From assembly GCF_013096535.2 (NCBI RefSeq), contig NZ_CP051265.2, forward strand, positions 1,178,001 through 1,242,000: a stretch of 64,000 bases of DNA. Direction: 5' to 3'. Origin of the DNA: Wolbachia endosymbiont of Diaphorina citri (GTDB lineage: Bacteria > Pseudomonadota > Alphaproteobacteria > Rickettsiales > Anaplasmataceae). Below, one piece after another: positions 1 through 8,166 of this stretch. Made by a program: the position numbers and the translations under genes. Each line of letters begins with the position of its first letter. Positions within the stretch are counted from its first letter, which is position 1. The notes below the pieces were generated by a model. That model did not search any database, had not been told where the DNA came from, and worked only from the letters and a program-made list of their open reading frames with translations.

Positions 1-2
1 TA

Positions 3-1055
3 GAAAGGGCCATCAGTGAAGTCAGGCGTGGTCTTCCAATTTTAATATATGATGATGAAAATAACTATCTATTGCTTGCTGCTGCTGAAACTTTAGAAAA
101 AAATTTATTTAGTCAATATAAGCTTATATCAGGTAATGTGTATGTTACTTTGACTGCAAGTAAGGTAAAATACATATGTCAGAGTAAAGAACATAGTAGC
201 AAACGTCTGTTGATAAGCAATTTTGATGAACTGCTCCATTTAATAAACTGTTCAAAGGAAGGTAGCATAAAAGAGTTGCAATGCTCAAAGACAATAGATG
301 CGTATGCTGTTGCCTTGCTTAAGTTCTCAGAATTATTGCCATACGCGTTAGTGGCTGATATGACTTTTGAGAATAAACATGAAATGCGAAATTGGTGTGA
401 AGAAAATGACATTATTGTACTAAATACGTTACTTGTGAATGATTTTCAACAAAATCATAGTGTGTATGAAGTGTGCAAAACATCATTATTTTTAAAACAG
501 ACTCAAGAAGTAGATATCATATCTTATAGAACCAAAAGTGGCGGAAGAGAACATTATGCAATTATCATTGGCAATCCAGATAAAGATAATGAGCCATTAG
601 TGAGAATTCATTCTGCATGCTATACAGGAGACTTATTAGACAGCTTATCATGTGATTGCAGAAGCCAGTTACATCAAGCGATTCAAATAATGACCGACTT
701 TGGGAATGGCATTATATTATACTTGATGCAAGATGGGAGAGGCATTGGTTTAACTAATAAGTTAAGAGCATACAGTATGCAAAGAAAACATAATCTTGAT
801 ACTGTTGATGCAAATAGAGTATTGGGTTTTGAAGATGATGAAAGGAGCTTTGCTGTTGCAGCTAAAATACTTAAGAAATTGAACATTAACAAAATACAAT
901 TACTTACAAACAATGGTAGAAAGTTATCAGAGTTGAAAAATAACGGTATAGAAGTTACAAAGTGTATACCACTTATTATGGAACGCAATGAATATAATGA
1001 TTCATATATGGAAACAAAATTTAGCAAGTTAGGCCATGGATTAAGGGTTTGTTAG
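3..1055 (+). CDS. ribA: GTP cyclohydrolase II (RibA), 5' end cut by window
   Basis: Opens the GTP imidazole ring to give the first intermediate of riboflavin synthesis. The C-terminal half carries the family's signatures: the zinc-binding cysteine cluster C-x10-C-x-C near base 628-660 (HSACYTGDLLDSLSCDC), the catalytic QDGRGIGL segment near 730-755 and TNNGRKL near 908. The reading frame is open from base 3 with no start visible, so the gene begins upstream. The N-terminal 150 or so residues resemble a reduced DHBP-synthase-like domain as in RibBA proteins, but I see none of its catalytic motifs, so DHBP synthase activity is doubtful. It lies 72 bp upstream of virB8 on the same strand; ribA is known to be co-transcribed with the virB8-virD4 operon in Wolbachia. 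Confidence 0.9.
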   Translation, partial: ERAISEVRRGLPILIYDDENNYLLLAAAETLEKNLFSQYKLISGNVYVTLTASKVKYICQSKEHSSKRLLISNFDELLHLINCSKEGSIKELQCSKTIDAYAVALLKFSELLPYALVADMTFENKHEMRNWCEENDIIVLNTLLVNDFQQNHSVYEVCKTSLFLKQTQEVDIISYRTKSGGREHYAIIIGNPDKDNEPLVRIHSACYTGDLLDSLSCDCRSQLHQAIQIMTDFGNGIILYLMQDGRGIGLTNKLRAYSMQRKHNLDTVDANRVLGFEDDERSFAVAAKILKKLNINKIQLLTNNGRKLSELKNNGIEVTKCIPLIMERNEYNDSYMETKFSKLGHGLRVC

Positions 1056-1127
1056 CTTTTTTGTTATAACTACTTTGTTAGCTTGCTATGTTAATTAATA
1101 TAAGTTAAGATTTTTAAGAATATTGAG

Positions 1128-1808
1128 ATGCTGAAATTTTTAAAACAAGAAAAAAGTAATGAGTCATTGGATAAGGATATAAATTGGAATTCAAGTCGCT
1201 ATAGCACAGTTGTTGCTCAGAGAAATACTTTACTTTTATTTACATTAATATTACTAGTTGCAATTTCTATAAGCATATTAGCTATATTTAAAATTAGCAC
1301 AAGTAGCACTATTGAGCCATTCGTTATAGAAATTGACAAAAAGTCAGGAATAGTGCAATTGGTTGATCCTGTTACAATAAAACAATATTCTGCAAATGAA
1401 ACGCTGAACGATTATTTTATTTCAGAGTATATAAAAGCAAGGGAGGTTTTTGACCCATATAATTATAATTATAATTATTATACAAAAGTAAGGTTGTTTT
1501 CTTCACCTAGTGTATATAGTGAATTTAGCAATTATATAAAATCGCAGAATATGAATGACCTTTTTAATTTATATTCAGATGCTAAAGGTGAGTTGAAAAT
1601 TCGTTCAATTCAAAAATTAGGTAATGATGCTCTTCAAGTGAGATTTTCTATAGAATTTACACGAAAAGATGGAAATTCCTCAAGGAAAAATAAGATAGTT
1701 GTGATGTCGTATAAATATGCATCGCTTGAAATGAATGATCAGCAAAGATATATTAACCCGTTAGGGTTTCAAGTTATTTCATATAGAGTAGATGATGAAT
1801 ATGTGTAG
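1128..1808 (+). CDS. virB8: VirB8, type IV secretion inner-membrane protein
   Basis: Bitopic inner-membrane scaffold of the type IV secretion system; its periplasmic NTF2-like domain links the core complex to the assembly machinery. The 226-residue product has a short cytoplasmic tail, one hydrophobic segment at about residues 33-56, then a soluble periplasmic domain that opens with the family's 'EPFVIEIDKKSG' strand and holds a YIKARE segment. Length fits VirB8 proteins (about 220-240 residues). Its 3' end overlaps the virB9 start by 17 bases, so translation is probably coupled. Rickettsiales often carry more than one virB8 copy; this is the operon-linked one. Confidence 0.93.
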   Translation: MLKFLKQEKSNESLDKDINWNSSRYSTVVAQRNTLLLFTLILLVAISISILAIFKISTSSTIEPFVIEIDKKSGIVQLVDPVTIKQYSANETLNDYFISEYIKAREVFDPYNYNYNYYTKVRLFSSPSVYSEFSNYIKSQNMNDLFNLYSDAKGELKIRSIQKLGNDALQVRFSIEFTRKDGNSSRKNKIVVMSYKYASLEMNDQQRYINPLGFQVISYRVDDEYV

Positions 1809-2586
1809 GATATTGTTAGTTTTAGCTTTACTAATAAGTGGCAGCTTAAATGCATCTATTAATAATAAACCTATTTCTGTAGATAGTAGAATAAAGACTT
1901 TTGTATATAGCCCTAATGAGGTGTTTACAGTAATTTTTAGTCAAGGTTACTATTCTTATATTGAGTTTGCAGAAGGGGAAAAAGTCAAAAACATTGCTGT
2001 TGGTGATGCATCAAGTTGGAAAATTAATCCTTATGATAATAAACTGCTTGTCATGCCATTTGAAGTCAGTAGTCGAACTAACATGATTATTACGACAACT
2101 AAAAAGAGAAATTACATTTTTGATCTAATTTCAAGACCAAATTACGATAAATACCCAGATGATGATGCTAAAAAAGTGGATCATGATTATTCCGTCGAAA
2201 AGGATATATCTTACGTAATACGTTTTTATTATCCTCAAGAAGAAGATGAATTTGATGTTGATTTAGATGAGGTTTCTTTACCTACTCAAATGCAATACAT
2301 TACAGAAAAGCCAGAAAAAATAATACAAGAAAATAATACGAGGTACAACTATACATATATTGATGAAGGTGGTAACGTAGATATAGTTCCAATTGAGTTA
2401 TTCGATGATGGTTATTTAACCTATTTAAAGTTTAGAAATAGTAATAAAATTCCTCAGGTTTTTATAGAAGGCGAATCCTGTAAAAGGCTGTTATTGGATG
2501 GTTATGTTATAATAAAAGGAGTACATAAAAAGCTATTAATGCGTTATGAAGATAGTGAAGTTGAAGTTATAAATAGGTCACTTTAG
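1792..2586 (+). CDS. virB9: VirB9, type IV secretion outer-membrane core protein
   Basis: Part of the VirB7-B9-B10 outer core ring of the type IV secretion system. The product (264 residues) begins with a signal peptide (RILLVLALLISGSLNA, cleavage near residue 20), followed by the N-terminal beta domain containing YSYIEFAEGE, and a C-terminal beta-sandwich domain after an acidic linker near residue 150. Start chosen at the first of three closely spaced ATGs, inside the virB8 3' end. It is followed 16 bases later by virB10, the standard order. Confidence 0.93.
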   Translation: MMNMCRILLVLALLISGSLNASINNKPISVDSRIKTFVYSPNEVFTVIFSQGYYSYIEFAEGEKVKNIAVGDASSWKINPYDNKLLVMPFEVSSRTNMIITTTKKRNYIFDLISRPNYDKYPDDDAKKVDHDYSVEKDISYVIRFYYPQEEDEFDVDLDEVSLPTQMQYITEKPEKIIQENNTRYNYTYIDEGGNVDIVPIELFDDGYLTYLKFRNSNKIPQVFIEGESCKRLLLDGYVIIKGVHKKLLMRYEDSEVEVINRSL

Positions 2587-2602
2587 TTGTGGTACATATA
2601 AT

Positions 2603-4063
2603 ATGAGTAAAGAAAGGCATAATAGTGTAGAAGATGAATCAGAGATAGAAAGCAAGGTAGTAACAGTTGGCTCTAATCAAGGTTATAAGGCATTGATTAT
2701 AGTTATGGTAGTGCTCTTAGTTGGTGGAGTGTACTATCTTTATTTTAGTCCTTCTAATAAAGAGGGTCCAGAGATTGTTAAAAAAGAGGAAACAAAGCAA
2801 AACATTCAAGAATTGAAAGGAAAGTTAGAACAAGTTCCAGATAATGTAGTAGTTTCCGAGAGGATAGCAACTGATCTCTTGCCACCCTTACCTCCTCTTC
2901 CTATTCCACAAGTCATACCAGAAGTAAAACAAATCAAAAAAGAGGAAGTGATAAAAAAAGAAGAGCAACTAAAAGAAATTCCCTTGTCAAATATACCTGT
3001 TTTGCCAAAGCAAAATTTTCCTTCTAGTAATGTTATGGGCAATTTACCTACCTCTTTTCCTACAATAGGGGGTGGCGGTTATCCTAAAGAAAGGCGTAGT
3101 GCACAAATGTTAGCAATTTCAGGTAGTAGTGGGGAAGGTAAAGCTACAGATGCTGTTTTATCTGACACTTCAGCACAATCGAGCAAAGCTACCAAAGCTG
3201 GAAAGCTTGGTTTAATGATTATTCAAGGTAAAGTTATTGACGCTATTCTTGAAACTGCAATAAGTTCTGACTTACAAGGAATGCTCCGTGCTGTTGTTAG
3301 TAGAGACGTTTATGCAGAAACTGGTGATACAATTTTAATACCAAAAGGTTCAAGGTTAATAGGTGGTTATTCATTCGACTCGAATGTTGCAAAAGCCCGC
3401 GTGAACATAAATTGGAATAGGATCATTCTTCCTCATGGTATAGATGTTGCTATTGCATCATCTGGTACCGATGAGCTTGGAAGGGCAGGGATAGCTGGAA
3501 TAGTTGATAATAAAATAGTAAGTGCATTATTCTCTTCAGTGGCACTTGCTGGTGTTTCGATTGGTTCAGCTGTTATAGGGCAAAAGGCTTCTAATATTGT
3601 CGATACGCTAACTGCCATGGATGCAGTGAAGTCTATTACTGCAACTGAAATAGATTTTTCTTCACTTAAAGATGTTATCAGTGATGTACCAGAAGGTACA
3701 TCTAGTGACAAATGGAAATTGGGTTTTGGAGCTATTGGAAGAATTCAGAATGCTAAAAATGAGCAAGAGTTGCTAAGAATAATGAGAAAGGAAATAGCAA
3801 AAGCACTAGGAATTGGAGAAGATAAAGTAAATATAAGCCTAGAAGACATAAATCAGCTACTACGACAATTTCAAAAGAAAAGCAAGTCTGTTTATGATGA
3901 AGCAATCGGAAAATCAATCAATGATTTTTCTAAAGATATGCGAGATATAGTAGGCAGATACACAGATAAAAAACCAACTATTTATGTTAATCAAGGCACT
4001 GCGTTGAAAGTATTTGTTAACCAAGATATAGTATTTCCTCCACAGGCAATATTAAATAACTGA
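2603..4063 (+). CDS. virB10: VirB10, envelope-spanning type IV secretion protein
   Basis: Spans inner and outer membranes and senses ATP use by VirB11/VirD4 to gate the channel. The 486-residue product has a short charged cytoplasmic N terminus, one membrane segment at about residues 28-49 (ALIIVMVVLLVGGVYYLY), a proline- and lysine-rich periplasmic linker (about 90-150), and a C-terminal TrbI/VirB10 beta-barrel domain with 'ILIPKGSRLIGGY' and the final 'VNQDIVFP' motif. An insertion of about 100 residues (about 355-455) rich in K, E and D breaks the C-terminal domain; similar insertions are seen in Rickettsiales VirB10. Only one base separates its TGA from the virB11 ATG. Confidence 0.94.
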   Translation: MSKERHNSVEDESEIESKVVTVGSNQGYKALIIVMVVLLVGGVYYLYFSPSNKEGPEIVKKEETKQNIQELKGKLEQVPDNVVVSERIATDLLPPLPPLPIPQVIPEVKQIKKEEVIKKEEQLKEIPLSNIPVLPKQNFPSSNVMGNLPTSFPTIGGGGYPKERRSAQMLAISGSSGEGKATDAVLSDTSAQSSKATKAGKLGLMIIQGKVIDAILETAISSDLQGMLRAVVSRDVYAETGDTILIPKGSRLIGGYSFDSNVAKARVNINWNRIILPHGIDVAIASSGTDELGRAGIAGIVDNKIVSALFSSVALAGVSIGSAVIGQKASNIVDTLTAMDAVKSITATEIDFSSLKDVISDVPEGTSSDKWKLGFGAIGRIQNAKNEQELLRIMRKEIAKALGIGEDKVNISLEDINQLLRQFQKKSKSVYDEAIGKSINDFSKDMRDIVGRYTDKKPTIYVNQGTALKVFVNQDIVFPPQAILNN

Positions 4064-4064
4064 G

Positions 4065-5057
4065 ATGAACTATGCTGCACTTGATACATATTTGGAGCCA
4101 TTACAAGGGATATTTCAAGAGGAAGGTGTAAATGAAATATCAATAAATAAGCCTAAAGAAGTATGGATTGAAAATCGCGGTGAAATAAGATGCGAAAAGT
4201 TAGAAATATTTGATCTTAAACATTTAAAATCTCTTAGCAGGTTGATTGCTCAAGCTACAGAACAAAAACTGAGCGAAGAGGCACCGCTGCTTTCAGCTAC
4301 ATTACCAAATGGTTATCGTATACAGATAGTGTTTCCTCCAGCATGTGAGCCTGATAAAGTAGTCATGTCGATTCGTAAGCCTTCTAGCATGCAGTTAGCA
4401 CTCGATGATTATGAAAAAATGGGGGCTTTTTCTGAAACTGTTGTAGGAGTAACCGATAATCCAGTAGATCGTCACCTAGATTTGCTACTGAAGCAAAAAA
4501 AAATAAAAGAGTTTTTAGAATATGCTGTAATAAATAAGAAAAATATCATAATCAGTGGTGGAACTTCCACTGGTAAAACCACTTTTACTAATGCTACTTT
4601 GCGTGCTATTCCATTTGAAGAAAGAATTATTACTGTTGAAGATGCAAGAGAGATAGTTTTGAATGATCATCCCAATAAAGTCCATTTAATTGCTTCTAAA
4701 GGAGGGCAAGGCAGAGCAAGAGTGACCACTCAGGATTTGATAGAGGCGTGTTTACGTTTAAGACCAGATAGAATAATAGTTGGTGAGCTGCGTGGAGCAG
4801 AAGCTTTTAGTTTTCTCAGGGCAATAAATACTGGCCACCCAGGGTCAATATCAACTCTTCATGCGGATAGTCCGGTAATGGCTCTTGAGCAAATAAAATT
4901 GATGGTGATGCAAGCAAATCTTGGTATTCCCCCAGACCAGATTATACCATACATTAGAAATGTGATTGACATTGTTATTCAACTCAAAAGGACCAGTGGT
5001 GGAAAAAGAAGCATTTCTGAAATATTATTTACTAGATCTTCAAATGAAAATACTTAA
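4065..5057 (+). CDS. virB11: VirB11, hexameric secretion ATPase
   Basis: Cytoplasmic hexameric ATPase that powers pilus assembly and substrate transfer. The 330-residue product has the N-terminal domain at about 1-150, Walker A GGTSTGKT at residues 165-172, an Asp box (ITVEDAREI), a Walker B region (RPDRIIVGELRG) and the His box (GHPGSISTLHADS). All are intact and the length is normal for the family. It starts one base after virB10 and is followed by virD4 after 30 bases. Confidence 0.96.
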   Translation: MNYAALDTYLEPLQGIFQEEGVNEISINKPKEVWIENRGEIRCEKLEIFDLKHLKSLSRLIAQATEQKLSEEAPLLSATLPNGYRIQIVFPPACEPDKVVMSIRKPSSMQLALDDYEKMGAFSETVVGVTDNPVDRHLDLLLKQKKIKEFLEYAVINKKNIIISGGTSTGKTTFTNATLRAIPFEERIITVEDAREIVLNDHPNKVHLIASKGGQGRARVTTQDLIEACLRLRPDRIIVGELRGAEAFSFLRAINTGHPGSISTLHADSPVMALEQIKLMVMQANLGIPPDQIIPYIRNVIDIVIQLKRTSGGKRSISEILFTRSSNENT

Positions 5058-5087
5058 ATTTATACGTAAGTTAAGAAAAAGTAGTTT

Positions 5088-7079
5088 ATGAGTAATGGAA
5101 ATCACCTACGGAATATTCTCATAGGAGGTGTAGTATCTTTTAGCATACTTGAATTTTGCTTTTATTTGTCTGGTATATTATTCTACTTGTTTGTTGACGG
5201 TCCAGATGGCGTGGATTTTAGAGCGATTAATCCTAGTTTGACGCCTTTTCCTCAAGCTCTCTGGCCAACAATTTTTGATCATATACAATATTGTTGGCAT
5301 CATCCAGAGCTATATAGCTTTGAGCTCAAAATTAAATTAGTTGTATCTTCTTTACTGCCTATAATTGTTTTGATGATTATTTTGTGGAATGTGAGAGAAA
5401 GACTAATTGAGTGGCGGCCATTTAAAAAGAAAGAATCACTTCATGGAGATTCACAGTGGGCATCAGAGAAAGACATACGAAAAGCGGGATTAAGGAGTAA
5501 GAGTGGGTTGTTGCTTGGTAAAGATAAAAGGGGCTACTTCATTGTTGATGGGTTTCAGCATGTATTGCTCTTTGCGCCTACAGGTTCTGGTAAGGGTGTT
5601 GGTTTTGTAATTCCTAATTTGTTATTTTGGAATGATTCAGTAATTGTGCATGATATAAAATTAGAAAACTATGAAATAACAAGTGGTTGGCGAGAGCGAC
5701 AAGGGCAAAAAGTATATGTATGGAACCCAGCGCAGCCAGATGGGATAAGCCATTGTTATAATCCACTGGAATGGATTAGTGAAAAACCTGGACAGATGGT
5801 TGACGATGTGCAAAAAATAGCTAATCTAATCATGCCTGAACAAGATTTTTGGCAAAATGAAGCAAGAAGCTTATTTGTTGGAGTGGTACTATACTTACTT
5901 GCTGCACCGGAGAAAGTTAAATCTTTTGGTGAGGTTGTACGTACAATGCGTAGCGATGACGTGGTTTACAATCTTGCTGTAGTTTTGGATACAATGGGTA
6001 AAATAATACATCCAGTAGCGTATATGAACATTGCAGCTTTTTTGCAGAAGGCTGACAAAGAAAGATCAGGTGTTGTGTCAACCATGAACTCATCTCTTGA
6101 ATTGTGGGCAAACCCATTGATCGATACTGCAACTGCATCAAGTGATTTTAATATTTTGGATTTTAAAAAGAAGAAAACTACAGTTTATGTTGGTTTAACT
6201 CCTGATAACTTAACTAGGCTCAGGCCTTTAATGCAGGTTTTTTACCAACAGGCAACTGAGTTTTTATGTAGAAAATTGCCATCAGATGACGAGCCTTATG
6301 GTGTACTATTTTTAATGGATGAGTTTCCAACACTTGGAAAAATGGAGCAATTTCAAACGGGCATCGCGTACTTTCGTGGCTATCGAGTAAGGTTGTTTTT
6401 AATTGTTCAAGATACTGAACAGCTTAAAGGGATATATGAAGAAGCAGGAATGAACTCCTTTTTATCAAACTCAACCTATAGAATAACTTTTGCAGCCAAT
6501 AATATTGAAACGGCTAATTTGATATCTCAGCTTATAGGAAACAAAACTGTACAACAAGAATCATTAAACAAACCTAAATTTTTAGACTTGAATCCTGCAT
6601 CAAGATCATTGCATATCTCTGAAATACAGAGGGCATTGCTCTTACCTCAAGAAATTATTATGCTGCCACGTGATGATCAGATAATTTTGATAGAATCGAC
6701 TTATCCAATTAAGTCAAAGAAAATTTTGTACTATAGTGATAGCACATTCACAAGAAGGCTGCTTAAGCCAACACGTGTGCCTACACAAGAGCCATATGAC
6801 CCAAACAAGGTCTTTTCTTCTGCTAGCAAAGATAAGATTAGTAATGAAGAAGAGAGTAATGCTATTGAAGCTGCTGATTATCCTGTTGAGGCTAAAACTG
6901 AAGATGCAATATACGATGAGCCAGAGATTGAAGATGGGTTTGAAGACGAGGATATTGATGATAAGTTTGAAGGTGGTGATGGGTTTGATGATGAAGACAG
7001 TAAGGATGAATTTGAAGATGATGATGAATTTGAAGATGAGGACGAACTAGACGGCAATAAAATCGAGGATAGAGGTTAA
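5088..7079 (+). CDS. virD4: VirD4 coupling protein with long acidic tail
   Basis: Type IV coupling protein that recruits substrates and feeds them to the channel. Two hydrophobic segments lie near residues 10-36 and 82-100. The FtsK/TraG-like NTPase domain follows, with Walker A APTGSGKG at 163-170 and Walker B VLFLMDEFP near 405-413. The 663-residue protein ends in about 80 residues that are almost wholly Asp, Glu, Gly and Phe (bases about 6840-7075), repeating units such as 'DGFEDED'. Acidic C termini are known in some VirD4 proteins, where they can bind substrate or cofactors; the repetitive DNA here suggests the tail varies in length between strains. Confidence 0.95.
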   Translation: MSNGNHLRNILIGGVVSFSILEFCFYLSGILFYLFVDGPDGVDFRAINPSLTPFPQALWPTIFDHIQYCWHHPELYSFELKIKLVVSSLLPIIVLMIILWNVRERLIEWRPFKKKESLHGDSQWASEKDIRKAGLRSKSGLLLGKDKRGYFIVDGFQHVLLFAPTGSGKGVGFVIPNLLFWNDSVIVHDIKLENYEITSGWRERQGQKVYVWNPAQPDGISHCYNPLEWISEKPGQMVDDVQKIANLIMPEQDFWQNEARSLFVGVVLYLLAAPEKVKSFGEVVRTMRSDDVVYNLAVVLDTMGKIIHPVAYMNIAAFLQKADKERSGVVSTMNSSLELWANPLIDTATASSDFNILDFKKKKTTVYVGLTPDNLTRLRPLMQVFYQQATEFLCRKLPSDDEPYGVLFLMDEFPTLGKMEQFQTGIAYFRGYRVRLFLIVQDTEQLKGIYEEAGMNSFLSNSTYRITFAANNIETANLISQLIGNKTVQQESLNKPKFLDLNPASRSLHISEIQRALLLPQEIIMLPRDDQIILIESTYPIKSKKILYYSDSTFTRRLLKPTRVPTQEPYDPNKVFSSASKDKISNEEESNAIEAADYPVEAKTEDAIYDEPEIEDGFEDEDIDDKFEGGDGFDDEDSKDEFEDDDEFEDEDELDGNKIEDRG

Positions 7080-7179
7080 TTTTACCTATTTTTTAGCTTA
7101 GAAAATCATTAGGTTTTTCATATTAAATCATTTTTAATTAATTAGTACTAGATTAGCTATTTTAACTAGAGGAATAGTC

Positions 7180-7992
7180 ATGATGAGTAAAAAAACATTA
7201 GCAGTTACAGCACTTGCTTTATTGTTGTCACAACAATCTTTTGCAAGTGAAACAGAAGGATTTTACTTTGGTGGTGGATATTACGGTCAATATTTGAACT
7301 TGGGTAAGTTGAAAGCAAAAATTGGAGATAAGGATGCTACAGATGATAATAAGGTATTTATAAATGACAGAAACACTGAAAAAACAGAACCTCAGCAAAT
7401 AAGTAAGTATAAAGCAGATTATAGTCCACCTTTTGCTGCAAATATAGCATTTGGTTACACAGGAGAATTGGGTAATAATAGTTATAGAGCCGAATTAGAA
7501 GGGATGTATTCTTCTATAAAAGTGAATAATATTGGTTTAGCAAACACTCAGATGAATATTAAGTATGAAAAAGAAAACAATGAATATGGTATTACGATTA
7601 ATCATGACAAAATTGATAACATATCTGTAATGGCAAATGTTTATCATCATTGGAAAAATGATAGTTTCTCTTTTTCTCCTTACGTTGGTATTGGAGTTGG
7701 TGCAACAAGAATGACAATGTTTGAAAAATCGTCAATAAGACCTGCAGGTCAATTAAAGGCTGGCTTTGATTATCATATAAATGAAGATGTAAATATGCAT
7801 ATTGGATATAGAGGTTTTGGTGTTATTGGTAGCAGTGAATACAAACCGGAAACTTTAAAGTTGGATGCTAAAACAAACAAAATGGCTCAACAAACAGGTG
7901 ATAATAAAATGACTACTACCATACAGAACAGCTTTTTTCACACACATGGTATAGAAGCTGGACTCACTTTTCATTTTGCAAGCAAAGCTTAA
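7180..7992 (+). CDS. wspB: WspB, Wolbachia surface protein (outer-membrane barrel)
   Basis: Outer-membrane beta-barrel of the surface antigen msp4/wsp family. A clear signal peptide covers about residues 1-23 (TLAVTALALLLSQQSFAS), followed by a first strand typical of the family (GFYFGGGYYGQY), a barrel with variable loops, and a terminal strand ending in Phe (AGLTFHF) followed by ASKA. 270 residues, apparently full length. RBS-like 'agagga' lies 10-15 bases before the double ATG. It follows virD4 by about 100 bp on the same strand; in Wolbachia wspB is reported to share a transcript with the vir operon. The homologous surface protein WSP is known to vary and recombine in its loops. Confidence 0.92.
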   Translation: MMSKKTLAVTALALLLSQQSFASETEGFYFGGGYYGQYLNLGKLKAKIGDKDATDDNKVFINDRNTEKTEPQQISKYKADYSPPFAANIAFGYTGELGNNSYRAELEGMYSSIKVNNIGLANTQMNIKYEKENNEYGITINHDKIDNISVMANVYHHWKNDSFSFSPYVGIGVGATRMTMFEKSSIRPAGQLKAGFDYHINEDVNMHIGYRGFGVIGSSEYKPETLKLDAKTNKMAQQTGDNKMTTTIQNSFFHTHGIEAGLTFHFASKA

Positions 7993-8037
7993 CTCTGATA
8001 GAGACTATTTTCCTGGTAGCACGTCTGCATTACACTA

Positions 8038-8067
8038 CTGCAGCTGCTGACTTAGTAGCGGCCGCAG
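8038..8067. terminator. GC-rich hairpin between convergent wspB and topA
   Basis: The two arms ctgcagctgct (8038-8048) and agcggccgcag (8057-8067) pair at 9 of 11 positions around an 8-base loop. The GC content stands out sharply in this AT-rich DNA and the hairpin lies between two convergent genes, so a bidirectional terminator is plausible. A T-run (tttttttctc) follows about 25 bases further on. No other feature is visible in the 170-bp gap. Confidence 0.4.
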
Positions 8068-8166
8068 TAACTTCTTTCCTGTCATTCAGTCTCTTTTTTT
8101 CTCAGTTCCAGTGTTTAGGGCTGGAACAATAATAAAGAACATATAAAGAATGGTTATGCAAGAAGT

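Noticed and set aside
64..470. DHBP synthase (RibB) activity for the N-terminal part of RibA
   Set aside because: The region looks like the fold but none of the catalytic acidic and His motifs could be found, and the true start is outside the window.
6736..7050. 104-codon frame inside the virD4 acidic tail
   Set aside because: A shadow of the repetitive GAT/GAA codons read in another frame; virD4 is clearly the coding frame.
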